A DNA stretch of 59,017 nucleotides, taken from contig JAIXYT010000010.1 of NCBI GenBank assembly GCA_027490095.1, positions 1 through 59,017 of the forward strand, written 5' to 3'. This DNA comes from Sphingomonadales bacterium (GTDB lineage Bacteria > Pseudomonadota > Alphaproteobacteria > Sphingomonadales > Sphingomonadaceae). The notes beneath the pieces were generated by a model. It ran no database searches and was not told the DNA's origin. It saw nothing but the letters and a program-made list of their open reading frames with translations. The position numbers and the translations under genes are program-made. Positions within the stretch are counted from its first letter, which is position 1, and the number at the start of each line of letters is the position of its first letter. This document shows positions 26,494-34,732 of this stretch, piece after piece.

Positions 26494-27086
26494 AATATGT
26501 ATTGTGTCCTAGGAATTCTCTGACGATCGCAAGAGACCTGAGAGTGAAGTCAAAAAAACGGTAACAACTTCATCGGCCAAACAACCGCAAAATCCTCAAA
26601 ATCTACCCTTCTGAATCAGTTTTTTGAGAGATTTTTGAGTTATGGAACACTGAAATCAGCCCTAAAACAGGAATGCTTAAAACCAACAGGGCAGACGCAC
26701 AAATTGTCAAAAAGTGGTTCTGACCAACCAATGTTCGAGAAATGACCGCGACGGTTACAAATAAAAAAGGGAGCGGAGTAAGGGCTGCCACGATCCAGCC
26801 TTTCGACGACTTATAAAGCAAAAAGGCGGAAGCCGCCAGAAATGCTGAAATAATTATCAAAATTGAAGGTTCTATTTCGGTGCGGGACAGGAATGTTTGG
26901 TAGCTTAAATATAGCATGAGGAAGACATACACCTTAACAAGGCCAATTCGACCCTGATATTTCATCCTCCACCTCCAGTTGCTGAGCACGGGTTACCAGG
27001 AAGAAGCTGATTTATAACTGCTCCTCCAACTCCGTCGAGGACATCCATGTGATTTGCTGGAAGAATCCGGGGACACAATATGTATT
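26494..27086. mobile_element. AT-rich cassette bounded by imperfect inverted repeats
   Basis: The left end (26494-26519) reads AATATGTATTGTGTCC then TAGGAATTCT. The right end (27062-27086) reads AGAATCCGGGG then ACACAATATGTATT, the same sequence inverted with a few differences. Each end also contains a near palindrome around ATATGTAT. Between them base composition drops sharply from the GC-rich surroundings and one small membrane-protein gene is present. No transposase is encoded and no target-site duplication is obvious, so it would depend on a transposase elsewhere, perhaps a REP/RAYT-type enzyme. This is inference from structure. Confidence 0.5.
26603..26965 (-). CDS. AT-rich hypothetical four-helix membrane protein
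   Basis: The 120-aa product has four hydrophobic segments (around VYVFLMLYLSY, ILIIISAFLAASAFLLY, WIVAALTPLPFLFVTVAV and FLTICASALLVLSIPVLGLI) and a polar C-terminus. The ATG of MKYQGRI is chosen because GGAGGTGGAGG ends directly before it; an ATG eight codons upstream lacks such a site. Codon use and base composition are unlike every neighbour, which points to recent acquisition. No family is recognised. It is the only gene inside the inverted-repeat cassette. Confidence 0.6.
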   Translation of the reverse strand: MKYQGRIGLVKVYVFLMLYLSYQTFLSRTEIEPSILIIISAFLAASAFLLYKSSKGWIVAALTPLPFLFVTVAVISRTLVGQNHFLTICASALLVLSIPVLGLISVFHNSKISQKTDSEG

Positions 27087-27218
27087 CGGCGCCCTCGCAA
27101 CCCGGTTCCCGATGCCCTGCCGACGCCACATGTCCTACACAACGCCCTCCATCTATGTTGAGCCTCGCTCTTTGAACCGTCAGCCGTCCGAATTTCGCTG
27201 TCCTACATGAGGCAATTA

Positions 27219-27323
27219 ATGCAACGCGCGCCCGCGCCCCGCGCAGGTGTCACGGTGAAAAGTGCGAAAACTGGCGACCTGCATGATCAGGCCGAAGGTG
27301 GGGACATCATGAAGAACCAGTGA
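27219..27323 (+). CDS. Possible 34-aa ORF or gene remnant
   Basis: An ATG-initiated frame of 34 codons ends one base before the convergent panE-like gene. It encodes a polar peptide (core VKSAKTGDLHDQAEGGD) with no membrane segment or recognised family. No good ribosome site precedes it. The rest of 27087-27218 holds nothing recognisable. It could be the 3' scar of a gene lost when the neighbouring accessory patch formed. Confidence 0.2.
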   Translation: MQRAPAPRAGVTVKSAKTGDLHDQAEGGDIMKNQ

Positions 27324-27324
27324 G

Positions 27325-28353
27325 TTAGCGCCCGCGCGCCGCCAGCAGCTCCCGATACAACGCCCTAGCCCCCCACGGCTCAGCCCCGGCCTCCGCCGCC
27401 TTCACCAGCTCCACCAGCCGCGTATTCACAGGCGCACGCCGGCCCAGCCGCTCGGCCAGCCGCACCACCTCACCCTGCAGCCAATCCACCTCGGTTGCGC
27501 GCCCCTTCGCCAGGTCATCCGCCATCGAGCTGCGCGCATGCGGGTCCACCTTCACCTTGCCCCCGCTCCCCGCGCTCAGCACATAGCGATAGAGCGCATC
27601 CGGCAGCCGCATGATCTGCGGCATCAGCTTCAAGGGCATCGGCAACGGGTCCACCGGCTCGATTCCGGCCGCCTTGATCACCGCCAGACCCTCGGCCAGG
27701 CACAGCGCCCAGGCCCGCCGGAAATCCCGCTGCCTCAGCTCGTCTGCCAGGCTCACGCCCGACAGCGCGTTGATCGCATTGTTCAGGTTCACCAGCAGCT
27801 TGCCCCACTGCACGCCCAGGATGTTCGAACTCTGCGCCAGCGGCAGCCCAGCCGCCGCAAAGGCCCCCTCGAATGGCGCAAGCGCAGCACTCGCCTCCAC
27901 GCTAAGCCCCCCACCGGTCCCCCGGTGGAAATGCGCGGGCCCCCGCTGCGCCACATTGAACGGCACCATCCCCGCAAGCACCGTCGCCCCCGGCAGGGCC
28001 GCCCGCAGCACGTCCGGGTTCGAAACCCCGTTCTGGAAGCTCACCACCACGGCCCCGGGCGCATGCGCCGCAATCGCCGCAGCCGCGTCGGCGGTCCCCA
28101 TGCTTTTCACCGTCACCAGCACCAGCTCGGCCCCGGCCAGCCTGGCCGCATCGGTTGTCGCCTGGAAGTCCTTTGCCCCCAGCTGCAGATCCAGCCCGTC
28201 CACATCCGTCAGCCGCAGCCCATCCGCCAGCGGGTCCAGCATCGAAGTGCGCCCCACGAAGGTCACCTCCGCATGGGGGCTCAGCAGCCCACCCACGTAC
28301 AGGCCGATCATCCCCGCCCCGAACACTGTGATTTTTGGCCGTCCCGCAACCAT
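27325..28353 (-). CDS. Ketopantoate reductase-like protein (PanE/ApbA family)
   Basis: The 342-aa protein has an N-terminal NADP site (VFGAGMIGLYVGG), VTVKS with the conserved lysine, FQNGVSNPD and a C-terminal PanE helical domain with the conserved KLLVNLNNAINALSG. PanE reduces 2-dehydropantoate to pantoate for CoA synthesis. Multiple paralogues of this family occur in many bacteria, so the specific substrate is not certain. The start MVAGRPKITV is preferred to an ATG six codons upstream. It is divergent from a quinone oxidoreductase gene. Confidence 0.82.
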   Translation of the reverse strand: MVAGRPKITVFGAGMIGLYVGGLLSPHAEVTFVGRTSMLDPLADGLRLTDVDGLDLQLGAKDFQATTDAARLAGAELVLVTVKSMGTADAAAAIAAHAPGAVVVSFQNGVSNPDVLRAALPGATVLAGMVPFNVAQRGPAHFHRGTGGGLSVEASAALAPFEGAFAAAGLPLAQSSNILGVQWGKLLVNLNNAINALSGVSLADELRQRDFRRAWALCLAEGLAVIKAAGIEPVDPLPMPLKLMPQIMRLPDALYRYVLSAGSGGKVKVDPHARSSMADDLAKGRATEVDWLQGEVVRLAERLGRRAPVNTRLVELVKAAEAGAEPWGARALYRELLAARGR

Positions 28354-28409
28354 TGCCACTCCCCGTCCCAACAGCCTATCTGCCCCACAGTGGAGCGAGG
28401 GAGACCGAG

Positions 28410-29384
28410 ATGAAAGCGCTTGTTTGTGTGGAGCATGGACCGCCCGAAAAGCTGGTCGTGCAGGATCTCCCCAGCCCCGAACCCGGCAAGGGCGAAGTGC
28501 GCATCCGCATGCACGCCGCCGGCGTCAACTTCCCCGACGTGCTGATCATCCAGAACCTCTACCAGTTCAAACCCCCGCTCCCCTTCAGCCCCGGCGGCGA
28601 AGCCGCCGGCGTCGTCGACGCAGTGGGCGAGGGCGTCACCCGCTACAAGGTGGGCGACAAGGTGATCGCCATGATCGGCAACGGCGCCTTCCGCGAGCAG
28701 TTCGTCGCCCACGAACGCCAGGTGATCCCCATGGTCGGCGACATGCCCTTCGACGTCGCGGCCGGCTTCACCATGACCTACGGCACCTCCCACCACGCCC
28801 TGAAACAGCGCGCCCGGCTCCAGCCCGGCGAAACGATGCTTGTGCTGGGCGCTGCCGGCGGCGTCGGCCTCACCGCGCTCGAACTCGGCAAGCTGATGGG
28901 CGCCAAGGTCATCGCCGCCGCCTCCTCCGACGAGAAGCTCGCCCTCTGCCGCGAATATGGCGCCGACGAGGTGATCAACTACAGCACCGAGGACCTGAAG
29001 GACCGCGTGAAGCAGATCACCGGCGGCCGCGGCGTCGACGTCGTCTACGATCCCGTGGGCGACAAATATGCCGAACCCGCCTTCCGCTCCATCGCCTGGA
29101 ACGGCCGCTACCTTGTGGTCGGCTTCGCAGCCGGCGAAATCCCCAAGCTCCCGCTCAACCTCCCCCTCATCAAGGGCGCCTCGATCGTCGGCGTCTTCTG
29201 GGGCGCCTTCACCGCGCACGAGCCCAAACTGCACGAAGAAAACATGGCCGAGCTTCTGAAGTGGTTCGCCGAAGGAAAGCTCAAGCCCCACGTCTCGGCC
29301 CACCTGCCGCTCGAGCGCGGTGCCGAGGCCATCCGCATGCTCATGGACCGCAAGGCCAAGGGCAAGGTCATCCTGACCGCCTAG
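28410..29384 (+). CDS. Zinc-independent NADPH:quinone oxidoreductase (MDR family)
   Basis: A 324-aa medium-chain reductase with an N-terminal GroES-like fold (GVNFPDVLII), no structural-zinc cysteine cluster, and the NADPH motif LGAAGGVGLTALELGKLMGA. The family reduces quinones or enoyl/unsaturated carbonyls with NADPH in the cytoplasm; some members act on acyl-CoA. The ATG follows a GAGGGAGA ribosome site. Its stop overlaps that of the convergent GST gene. Confidence 0.88.
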   Translation: MKALVCVEHGPPEKLVVQDLPSPEPGKGEVRIRMHAAGVNFPDVLIIQNLYQFKPPLPFSPGGEAAGVVDAVGEGVTRYKVGDKVIAMIGNGAFREQFVAHERQVIPMVGDMPFDVAAGFTMTYGTSHHALKQRARLQPGETMLVLGAAGGVGLTALELGKLMGAKVIAAASSDEKLALCREYGADEVINYSTEDLKDRVKQITGGRGVDVVYDPVGDKYAEPAFRSIAWNGRYLVVGFAAGEIPKLPLNLPLIKGASIVGVFWGAFTAHEPKLHEENMAELLKWFAEGKLKPHVSAHLPLERGAEAIRMLMDRKAKGKVILTA

Positions 29385-30097
29385 CGCGGAACGGTCACGC
29401 TCAGCCCCTCGGGCGGGGCAGCGGCATCCACCCGCTTCGCCCAGTCCGCAAGGGCAGGGCGGGCCTCCAGCAGCGCACGCCCCTCCTTTGCCCGCTCGAT
29501 CACGTTGACCATGGCGCGAACCGCGATATCGGCAGTCGAAAGCCGCGGGCCCGCAAGCCAGCCGCCGTCGGCCACCAACAGGGCAAGCGCATCATATTGC
29601 GCGGCAAGGTCCGCAACCACGGTCGCCTCCGATTTCCGCCCCAGCCCCTGCGCCCTGGTCGCCTTCCCGAGCGCGCCGGGAATCACCGCCGCCAGCAGGG
29701 TCCGCGTGAAGCCGGGTTTCTGGTGGTGCAGCAGGTCGTCGATGAACCAGGCCCGGTTCTGCGGCCAGTTCCGCATCGTCAGGTCATAGAAATACAGCGC
29801 CTCGTCGGCCCAATCCTCCAGGATGGTCGCCAGCGCCGCATCGCGTGGGCTCTCCGGCGCCACCCGGGCTTGCGGAAAGCGCGCCTCCAGCCACCGGCAG
29901 ATGTCGGTCGAATCGACGATGGTCGCCCCATCCGCCACGATCGCCGGGAACTTGCCGGTCGGGCTTATGTGCTTGAACCTGTTGGGCGCCGACACCGGTA
30001 TCTCCACCGTGTCGAACGCCACGCCCTTCAACCGCATCACCCGCCGCACCTTGTCGGCATAGGGCGACAGTTCGAACTGGTAGAGCGTGATTGCCAT
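29381..30097 (-). CDS. Glutathione S-transferase family protein
   Basis: The 238-aa protein has a thioredoxin-like N-terminal half (ITLYQFELSPYADKVRRVMRLKG, then SPTGKFPAI and VDSTDICRWLE, the cis-Pro and Glu/Asp-Ser glutathione contacts) and an all-helical C-terminal half. The position of the usual Ser/Cys catalyst reads SPYADK. The ATG at 30097 overlaps the moaE stop (TGATG) and has GGGGGACC before it, so it belongs to the pgsA-moaD-moaE transcript. The substrate is unknown. Confidence 0.85.
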   Translation of the reverse strand: MAITLYQFELSPYADKVRRVMRLKGVAFDTVEIPVSAPNRFKHISPTGKFPAIVADGATIVDSTDICRWLEARFPQARVAPESPRDAALATILEDWADEALYFYDLTMRNWPQNRAWFIDDLLHHQKPGFTRTLLAAVIPGALGKATRAQGLGRKSEATVVADLAAQYDALALLVADGGWLAGPRLSTADIAVRAMVNVIERAKEGRALLEARPALADWAKRVDAAAPPEGLSVTVPR

Positions 30098-30519
30098 CAG
30101 GTCCCCCATCTGGCGGCCGCTGCATCATCGCCCGCCTTCGCCTCCACCCAGCCGTCGGCCCCCTTCTTCCAAAAGGGTGCCCGCGTCTTCAGCCAGTCCA
30201 TCAGGAACGCCGCCGCCTCGAAGGCCGCCTGCCGGTGGCTGCTCGCCGTCAGCACCAGCACGATGGGCGCGCCCACCTCCAGCCGGCCGAAACGGTGGAT
30301 CAGCGTCGCCCCCTTGAGCGGCCAGCGCGCCCGGGCTTCGGCCAGCACGGCCTCCATCTGCCGCAATGCCATCGCCGGATAATGCTCCAGCTCCAACGCC
30401 TCGTCGCGCACCTGGCCCGTGAAGCTCACCACAGCACCCACATCCGGGCCCAGCGAGGAAAGTCTCCAATGTTCATCATGGATGTCAAATGGTTCCGATT
30501 GAATATTCACACGGAACAT
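30097..30519 (-). CDS. moaE: Molybdopterin synthase catalytic subunit MoaE
   Basis: This 140-aa protein has VGAVVSFTGQVRD, LEHYPAM, IHRFGRLEVGAP, SSHRQAAFEAA and the catalytic lysine segment RAPFWKKG. Together with thiocarboxylated MoaD it converts cPMP to molybdopterin. The loop between GQVRD and LEHYP is about eight residues shorter than in typical MoaE. Its ATG overlaps the moaD stop (TAATG), so the two subunits are made in a coupled fashion. Confidence 0.94.
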   Translation of the reverse strand: MFRVNIQSEPFDIHDEHWRLSSLGPDVGAVVSFTGQVRDEALELEHYPAMALRQMEAVLAEARARWPLKGATLIHRFGRLEVGAPIVLVLTASSHRQAAFEAAAFLMDWLKTRAPFWKKGADGWVEAKAGDDAAAARWGT

Positions 30520-30779
30520 TATGCAAGGCCCCCGGTCACCGGCGGAAAGATCGCAACCTCGTCGCCCGGGGCCACGGCCGCATCCCAGCCGACGAAATTC
30601 TGGTTTACCGCCGCCCGCAGCCGCCCGCGGTCGGCAAGCGCCGCCCTGTGCCCGTCCGACAGGTCGGCAAGCCGTTCCACCAGCGCGCCCACGGTCGTCG
30701 GCCCGTCCAGCACCAGTTCCTCCGCCCCAATGCCGATCCTCTCCCGCACCCAGGCGAAATAGAGCAGCGAGACCGTCAT
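30519..30779 (-). CDS. moaD: Molybdopterin synthase sulfur carrier subunit MoaD, with C-terminal extension
   Basis: The 86-aa ubiquitin-like protein begins VSLLYFAWVRERIG and ends GDEVAIFPPVTGGLA. MoaD normally terminates in Gly-Gly, whose carboxylate is adenylated by MoeB and converted to a thiocarboxylate. Here Leu and Ala follow the pair before the TAA stop, so either processing is needed or this copy is impaired. The reading frame is continuous and coupled on both sides: ATGA overlap with pgsA and TAATG with moaE. Confidence 0.92.
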   Translation of the reverse strand: MTVSLLYFAWVRERIGIGAEELVLDGPTTVGALVERLADLSDGHRAALADRGRLRAAVNQNFVGWDAAVAPGDEVAIFPPVTGGLA

Positions 30780-31357
30780 TCCGCCCCGCCGGGCTCGTCG
30801 GTCATGTGTTTCAGCCCAATGCGCAGATAATCCCACCCCGTCACCAGCGTCAGCACGCCGGCCAGCCACAGGGTGATCAGGCCGACCTGCTGGGCAGGCA
30901 GCGAAGGCCACCAGTGCGCGCTCGCCGGCGCAAGGATCAAGGCGCCCAGCGAAACCATCTGGAAGGTCGTCTTCCACTTGGCGAGCTGGCTCACCGGCAG
31001 CCCCACCCGTGCCGTCGCCAGGAACTCCCGCAGCCCCGATACCGTGATCTCGCGCAGGATGATCACCAGCGCCGGGATCACATGCCAGCCGACGATATGG
31101 TCGTTGTGGATCAGCATCACGATCACGGCCGCCACCATGATCTTGTCCGCCACCGGGTCCAGGAACACCCCCAGCTTCGAAACCGTGCCGTTGGCGCGGG
31201 CGAGATAGCCGTCGAGGTAATCGGTCAACCCGGCCAGGCAATAGAGGATGAAGGCCGCCGTATAGCCCACCCAGCTCGCCTTCCACATCAGGATAACGAA
31301 CAGCGGCACGGCCAATATGCGGCTCAAAGTCAGCAGATTGGGGAGGCTGGACAGCAT
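30776..31357 (-). CDS. pgsA: CDP-diacylglycerol-glycerol-3-phosphate 3-phosphatidyltransferase
   Basis: The 193-aa integral membrane enzyme carries the CDP-alcohol phosphotransferase motif D-x2-D-G-x2-A-R-x8-G-x3-D-x3-D (in LTDYLDGYLARANG and KLGVFLDPVADK) and about five membrane helices. It makes phosphatidylglycerophosphate, the precursor of phosphatidylglycerol and cardiolipin. It is first in the pgsA-moaD-moaE-GST operon, an arrangement shared with many alphaproteobacteria. Confidence 0.95.
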   Translation of the reverse strand: MLSSLPNLLTLSRILAVPLFVILMWKASWVGYTAAFILYCLAGLTDYLDGYLARANGTVSKLGVFLDPVADKIMVAAVIVMLIHNDHIVGWHVIPALVIILREITVSGLREFLATARVGLPVSQLAKWKTTFQMVSLGALILAPASAHWWPSLPAQQVGLITLWLAGVLTLVTGWDYLRIGLKHMTDEPGGAE

Positions 31358-31407
31358 CGCCCACCCTTAGGCAATCGATTTCCGCCAAACAACCTTCGGG
31401 GTGCCCC

Positions 31408-32079
31408 ATGAACGTCTCAGAAGCCGTCGCCTCCCGCCGCTCCGTCCGCGGCTTCACCGCCCAGCCCGTAGAGCCCGCCATCATCCGCCGCGTGCTCGAA
31501 AAGGCCGCCCGCGCCCCCTCCGGCGGCAACCTGCAGCCCTGGCACATCGATGTCGTCGCCGGCGCCAGGCTCGACGAGCTCAAGGCCATCATGGCGAAGA
31601 CCACGCAGGAAAACCCCCGCGGCGAACCCACCGACTACGACATCTACCCGAAGGAGCTCCCCAGCCCCTACCGCGACTACCGCTTCGGCGTCGGCGAGGA
31701 TCTCTACGGCGCGCTCGGCATCCCGCGCGAGGACAAGTTCGCAAGGCTCATGTGGTTCGCCCGCAACTTCCAGTTCTTCGGCGCCCCGCTCGCGCTCTTC
31801 TGCTCGGTCCAGCGCACCATGGGCCCACCCCAATGGTCCGACCTCGGCATGTTCCTGCAGACCCTCATGCTCCTGCTGCGCGAAGAGGGCCTCGACAGCT
31901 GCGCCCAGGAATGCTGGGCCATTTACCCGAAAACCATCGGCAATTTCCTGAACCTGCCGACAAGCCGCATGCTCTTCTGCGGCATGTCCATCGGCTTCGC
32001 GGACGAATCCGACAAGGCCAACCAGTGGCAGTCGAAAAGAGCCCCCCTCGAAGCCTTCGCCACCTTCCACGGCCTCTGA
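31408..32079 (+). CDS. Nitroreductase family FMN protein
   Basis: A 223-aa nitroreductase with SRRSVRGFTAQPV and ARAPSGGNLQPWHI (FMN binding) at the N-terminus and LGMFLQTLMLLLREEGLDSCAQE in the middle. Members reduce nitro compounds, quinones or flavins with NAD(P)H in the cytoplasm; the physiological substrate is not evident. It is divergent from pgsA and convergent with the nuclease gene. Confidence 0.9.
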   Translation: MNVSEAVASRRSVRGFTAQPVEPAIIRRVLEKAARAPSGGNLQPWHIDVVAGARLDELKAIMAKTTQENPRGEPTDYDIYPKELPSPYRDYRFGVGEDLYGALGIPREDKFARLMWFARNFQFFGAPLALFCSVQRTMGPPQWSDLGMFLQTLMLLLREEGLDSCAQECWAIYPKTIGNFLNLPTSRMLFCGMSIGFADESDKANQWQSKRAPLEAFATFHGL

Positions 32080-32113
32080 GCTCGTCCCTGCCCAGATCCA
32101 CTGCACCCGTACG

Positions 32114-32746
32114 TCAGCCGCAGCGAATGTCTCCATAGCGCCTCACGGCGTGTCCTGCATCGACCTGGGCGCATGACAGGTCTATCCCGTCGGCTTCGCA
32201 GCGCGCCACCGTGCGCCCATAGCCGTCGGTGTCGACCACCGTGCATAGCAGCTCGGATCGCCCCGCGAGGGCACGCAGATGGTTCGTGCTCGCAAAGGGG
32301 TCACCCTCCACACAGTCTCGCCCCGGCCGGCAGTGGCCGGGCATTTCCGGTGCATCGATGCCGTGCAGCCGGACCCGTCTGCTGCCGCAACGAAGAGTGT
32401 CACCATCCACTATCTCGGGCGACCGGCACGAGAAGCTCTCCAGGTCCGAAGATGCCACGTCTACCGCGTCTTCTGCCGCGCCTTGGGAAACTGCGGATTC
32501 CCGTTGATCCGGCAAGCCGCGTTCTATGAACTTGTCGCGAGACCCAGCCCGAGAGGTGCGCGTCTCCGTGGTAGAGGCAGCTGCGGCAGTCCGAACCGGC
32601 ACATCCGCGTCGGGAGAACCGTCGCTCAGCGTCAGCCCGAGCAAGGCACCTGCGGAGAGGCCCCCCACCACAATCAGAAGGTGCACCGGCGTGGCAGGAC
32701 TTGCGACGCGTCGGGACATCGAACGCTTCTGTCCAAACGGAAACAT
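32114..32746 (-). CDS. Membrane-anchored thermonuclease-family protein (SNase domain)
   Basis: The 210-aa protein has an N-terminal membrane helix (HLLIVVGGLSAGALLGLTL), a Ser/Thr/Ala-rich linker and a C-terminal staphylococcal nuclease domain. The catalytic set is visible: Arg in VRLHGIDAPE, Glu in the same motif and Arg in DGYGRTVA, along with the Ca-binding VDGDTL. The domain would face the periplasm. Extra cysteines (SFSCRS, LRCGS, GHCRPGRDC, RC at the end) suggest disulfides. A start nine codons later (MSRRVAS) is possible. It is divergent from lipA. Confidence 0.82.
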   Translation of the reverse strand: MFPFGQKRSMSRRVASPATPVHLLIVVGGLSAGALLGLTLSDGSPDADVPVRTAAAASTTETRTSRAGSRDKFIERGLPDQRESAVSQGAAEDAVDVASSDLESFSCRSPEIVDGDTLRCGSRRVRLHGIDAPEMPGHCRPGRDCVEGDPFASTNHLRALAGRSELLCTVVDTDGYGRTVARCEADGIDLSCAQVDAGHAVRRYGDIRCG

Positions 32747-32880
32747 TGCGTTAGCATCAACCAGCAGCCTGCCGCATGCAAGCCAGTCGCTGTCCCAGGC
32801 CCCATCCGGAGTCTGCGGCCCCGCGCCGCGCATCAGCCATGCCGTTGCCCATGGCCCCCCAAACCCCTATGTCGCGCCCC

Positions 32881-33816
32881 ATGACAGACGCAGCGCCCGC
32901 AATCCGCACCCGCAAGCCCGAATGGCTGCGCGTGCGCGCGCCCACCTCGCCGGCCTTCGCCGAGACGAAAAAGCTCATGCGGCGCCTCAACCTCAACACC
33001 GTGTGCGAGGAAGCCGCCTGCCCGAACATCGGCGAATGCTGGCAGCAGAAGCACGCCACCGTCATGATCCTGGGCGACACCTGCACACGCGCCTGCGCCT
33101 TCTGCAACGTGAAGACGGGGATGCCCAACAAGGTCGACCCGCTCGAGCCTTCCCACGTCGCCGAAGCCGCCGGCGAGCTCGGCCTCGAACATATCGTCAT
33201 CACCTCGGTCGACCGCGACGACCTCCCCGACGGCGGCGCCACCCAGTTCGTGCGCGTCATCGAGGAACTCAGGAAGCGCGCGCCTGCCACCACCATCGAG
33301 ATCCTCACCCCCGATTTCCGCAACAAGGCGAACGAGGCGGTCGCCCGCATCGTCGACGCCCGGCCGGATGTCTACAACCACAATCTCGAAACGGTTCCAA
33401 GGCTTTACCCCACAATCCGCCCCGGTGCGCGCTACTATCATTCGCTGCGCCTGCTCGAGCAGGTGAAGCGCCTCGACCCCACCATCTTCACCAAGTCCGG
33501 CCTGATGGTCGGCCTCGGCGAGGAGCGGATGGAGCTCCACCAGGTGATGGACGACATGCGCTCGGCCGACATCGATTTCCTCACCATCGGCCAATATCTC
33601 CAGCCGACGCCGCGCCACGCGAAGGTGGTGGAATTCGTCGAGCCGAAAACCTTCGCCAGCTATGCCGCCATCGGCCGCGCCAAGGGCTTCCTGCTGGTGG
33701 CCGCAAGCCCGCTCACCCGCTCCAGCTACCACGCCGGCGACGACTTCCGGAAGCTGCGCGCCGCCCGCCTCGAAAAGCTGGGCCGCGCAACCGAGGGCGC
33801 CCGTGCCCCGGCATAG
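32881..33816 (+). CDS. lipA: Lipoyl synthase
   Basis: This 311-aa radical SAM enzyme inserts two sulfurs into protein-bound octanoyl groups. The radical SAM cluster is C68-x3-C72-x2-C75 (CTRACAFC), and the auxiliary, sacrificial cluster ligands are C42, C47 and C53 ([12 protein letters not shown]). The C-terminal [10 protein letters not shown] supplies the Ser ligand. Starts four codons upstream (MSRPM) or further are in frame; MTDAAPAIR is chosen as the shortest one giving the complete family N-terminus. The next gene overlaps its end by 14 bases. Confidence 0.96.
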   Translation: MTDAAPAIRTRKPEWLRVRAPTSPAFAETKKLMRRLNLNTVCEEAACPNIGECWQQKHATVMILGDTCTRACAFCNVKTGMPNKVDPLEPSHVAEAAGELGLEHIVITSVDRDDLPDGGATQFVRVIEELRKRAPATTIEILTPDFRNKANEAVARIVDARPDVYNHNLETVPRLYPTIRPGARYYHSLRLLEQVKRLDPTIFTKSGLMVGLGEERMELHQVMDDMRSADIDFLTIGQYLQPTPRHAKVVEFVEPKTFASYAAIGRAKGFLLVAASPLTRSSYHAGDDFRKLRAARLEKLGRATEGARAPA

Positions 33817-34264
33817 CGAGACGCGGACCCTTCCCTGGTCCCCGGCCGAGATGTTCGACCTGGTGGCCGACGTGAAGCGCTACCCCGAATTCCTGCCCTG
33901 GGTCGTCGCCGTGCGCCCGCGCCAACAGGAAGGCGATCTTGCCGTCTGGGACATGTCGGTCGGCTTCAAATCCTTCCGGGAAACCTTCACCAGCCGCGTG
34001 GCGCTCCTCCGCCCGTCCCACATCGATGTCGATTATGTCTCCGGCCCGCTGAAGCACCTCCGGAATGACTGGCATTTCCACGAAGCCCCGAATGGGGGCA
34101 CCCGGCTCGAATTCAGCGTGGATTTCGAATTCAGAAGCAAGCTTTTCGAAAAGCTTGCGGGCGCTTTCTTCCACGAAGCCTTCAAACGCATGGTTGCCAG
34201 CTTCGAAGCCCGCGCCCAGAAACTCTACGGCAGCAGAAGCCTCAAGCCCACCAGCGCCGCCTGA
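33803..34264 (+). CDS. Coq10/RatA-type START-domain protein
   Basis: The 153-aa protein has the Coq10/RatA pattern: [20 protein letters not shown], then [19 protein letters not shown] and the C-terminal amphipathic helix. In alphaproteobacteria and mitochondria it binds coenzyme Q and supports respiration; the ribosome-association toxin name RatA comes from E. coli. A GTG inside the end of lipA gives the natural N-terminus ([11 protein letters not shown]). The 3' end overlaps convergent pncC by 40 bases. Confidence 0.9.
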   Translation: MPRHSETRTLPWSPAEMFDLVADVKRYPEFLPWVVAVRPRQQEGDLAVWDMSVGFKSFRETFTSRVALLRPSHIDVDYVSGPLKHLRNDWHFHEAPNGGTRLEFSVDFEFRSKLFEKLAGAFFHEAFKRMVASFEARAQKLYGSRSLKPTSAA

Positions 34265-34728
34265 CGGCGGATCTCCGTCCGCCCCAGGTCCCCGAAATGG
34301 TGCGTGTCGGCCAGCACCGGCCCCGCGCTCTCGTCCTTCAGCGCCCGCGCGAACACCACGGTTCCCACCGGCTTCTTGTCGCTGCCGCCGCCGGGCCCGG
34401 CGATTCCGGAAATCGCGATCGCCACATCCGCATTGCTCCGCTTCAGCGCGCCCGAGGCCATCGCCCAGGCCGTCGCCTCCGAAACCGCCCCCAGCGTCGC
34501 CAGGATGTCGTCCGAAACCCCCAGCATCTCAATCTTCGCCTCGTTGGAATAGGTGATGAAGGCGCGGTCGAACACGTCCGAGGCGCCGGCAACCTCGGTC
34601 AGCGCAGCTGCAACCAGCCCGCCCGTGCAGCTCTCGGCCGTCGCAATGCGCCGCCCGGCCGCCCGGTTCTCGTCCACCACCCGGCGCGCCAGCGCCACCA
34701 GTTCCTCGTCCAGGCCCATCGCAACCAT
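34225..34728 (-). CDS. pncC: CinA C-terminal-domain protein (nicotinamide-nucleotide amidase PncC)
   Basis: The 167-aa stand-alone CinA_C domain has ATAESCTGGLVAAALTEVAGAS with the catalytic Ser, YSNEAK, and GIAGPGGGSDKKPVGTV. It deamidates NMN to nicotinate mononucleotide in NAD recycling. It lies 4 bases after ispDF on the same strand. ATGs at 34728 and 34719 are both possible. The extreme C-terminus overlaps the convergent coq10-like gene. Confidence 0.92.
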   Translation of the reverse strand: MVAMGLDEELVALARRVVDENRAAGRRIATAESCTGGLVAAALTEVAGASDVFDRAFITYSNEAKIEMLGVSDDILATLGAVSEATAWAMASGALKRSNADVAIAISGIAGPGGGSDKKPVGTVVFARALKDESAGPVLADTHHFGDLGRTEIRRQAALVGLRLLLP

Positions 34729-34732
34729 GTCC

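Noticed and set aside
27219-27323. 34-aa frame as part of the inverted-repeat cassette
   Set aside because: It lies outside the right repeat, lacks a ribosome site and has normal GC, so it is kept only as a low-confidence remnant.
30519-30530. Frameshift at the end of moaD to explain GGLA
   Set aside because: The TAATG overlap with moaE and the intact upstream frame fit a real terminus; no single-base change gives Gly-Gly-stop.
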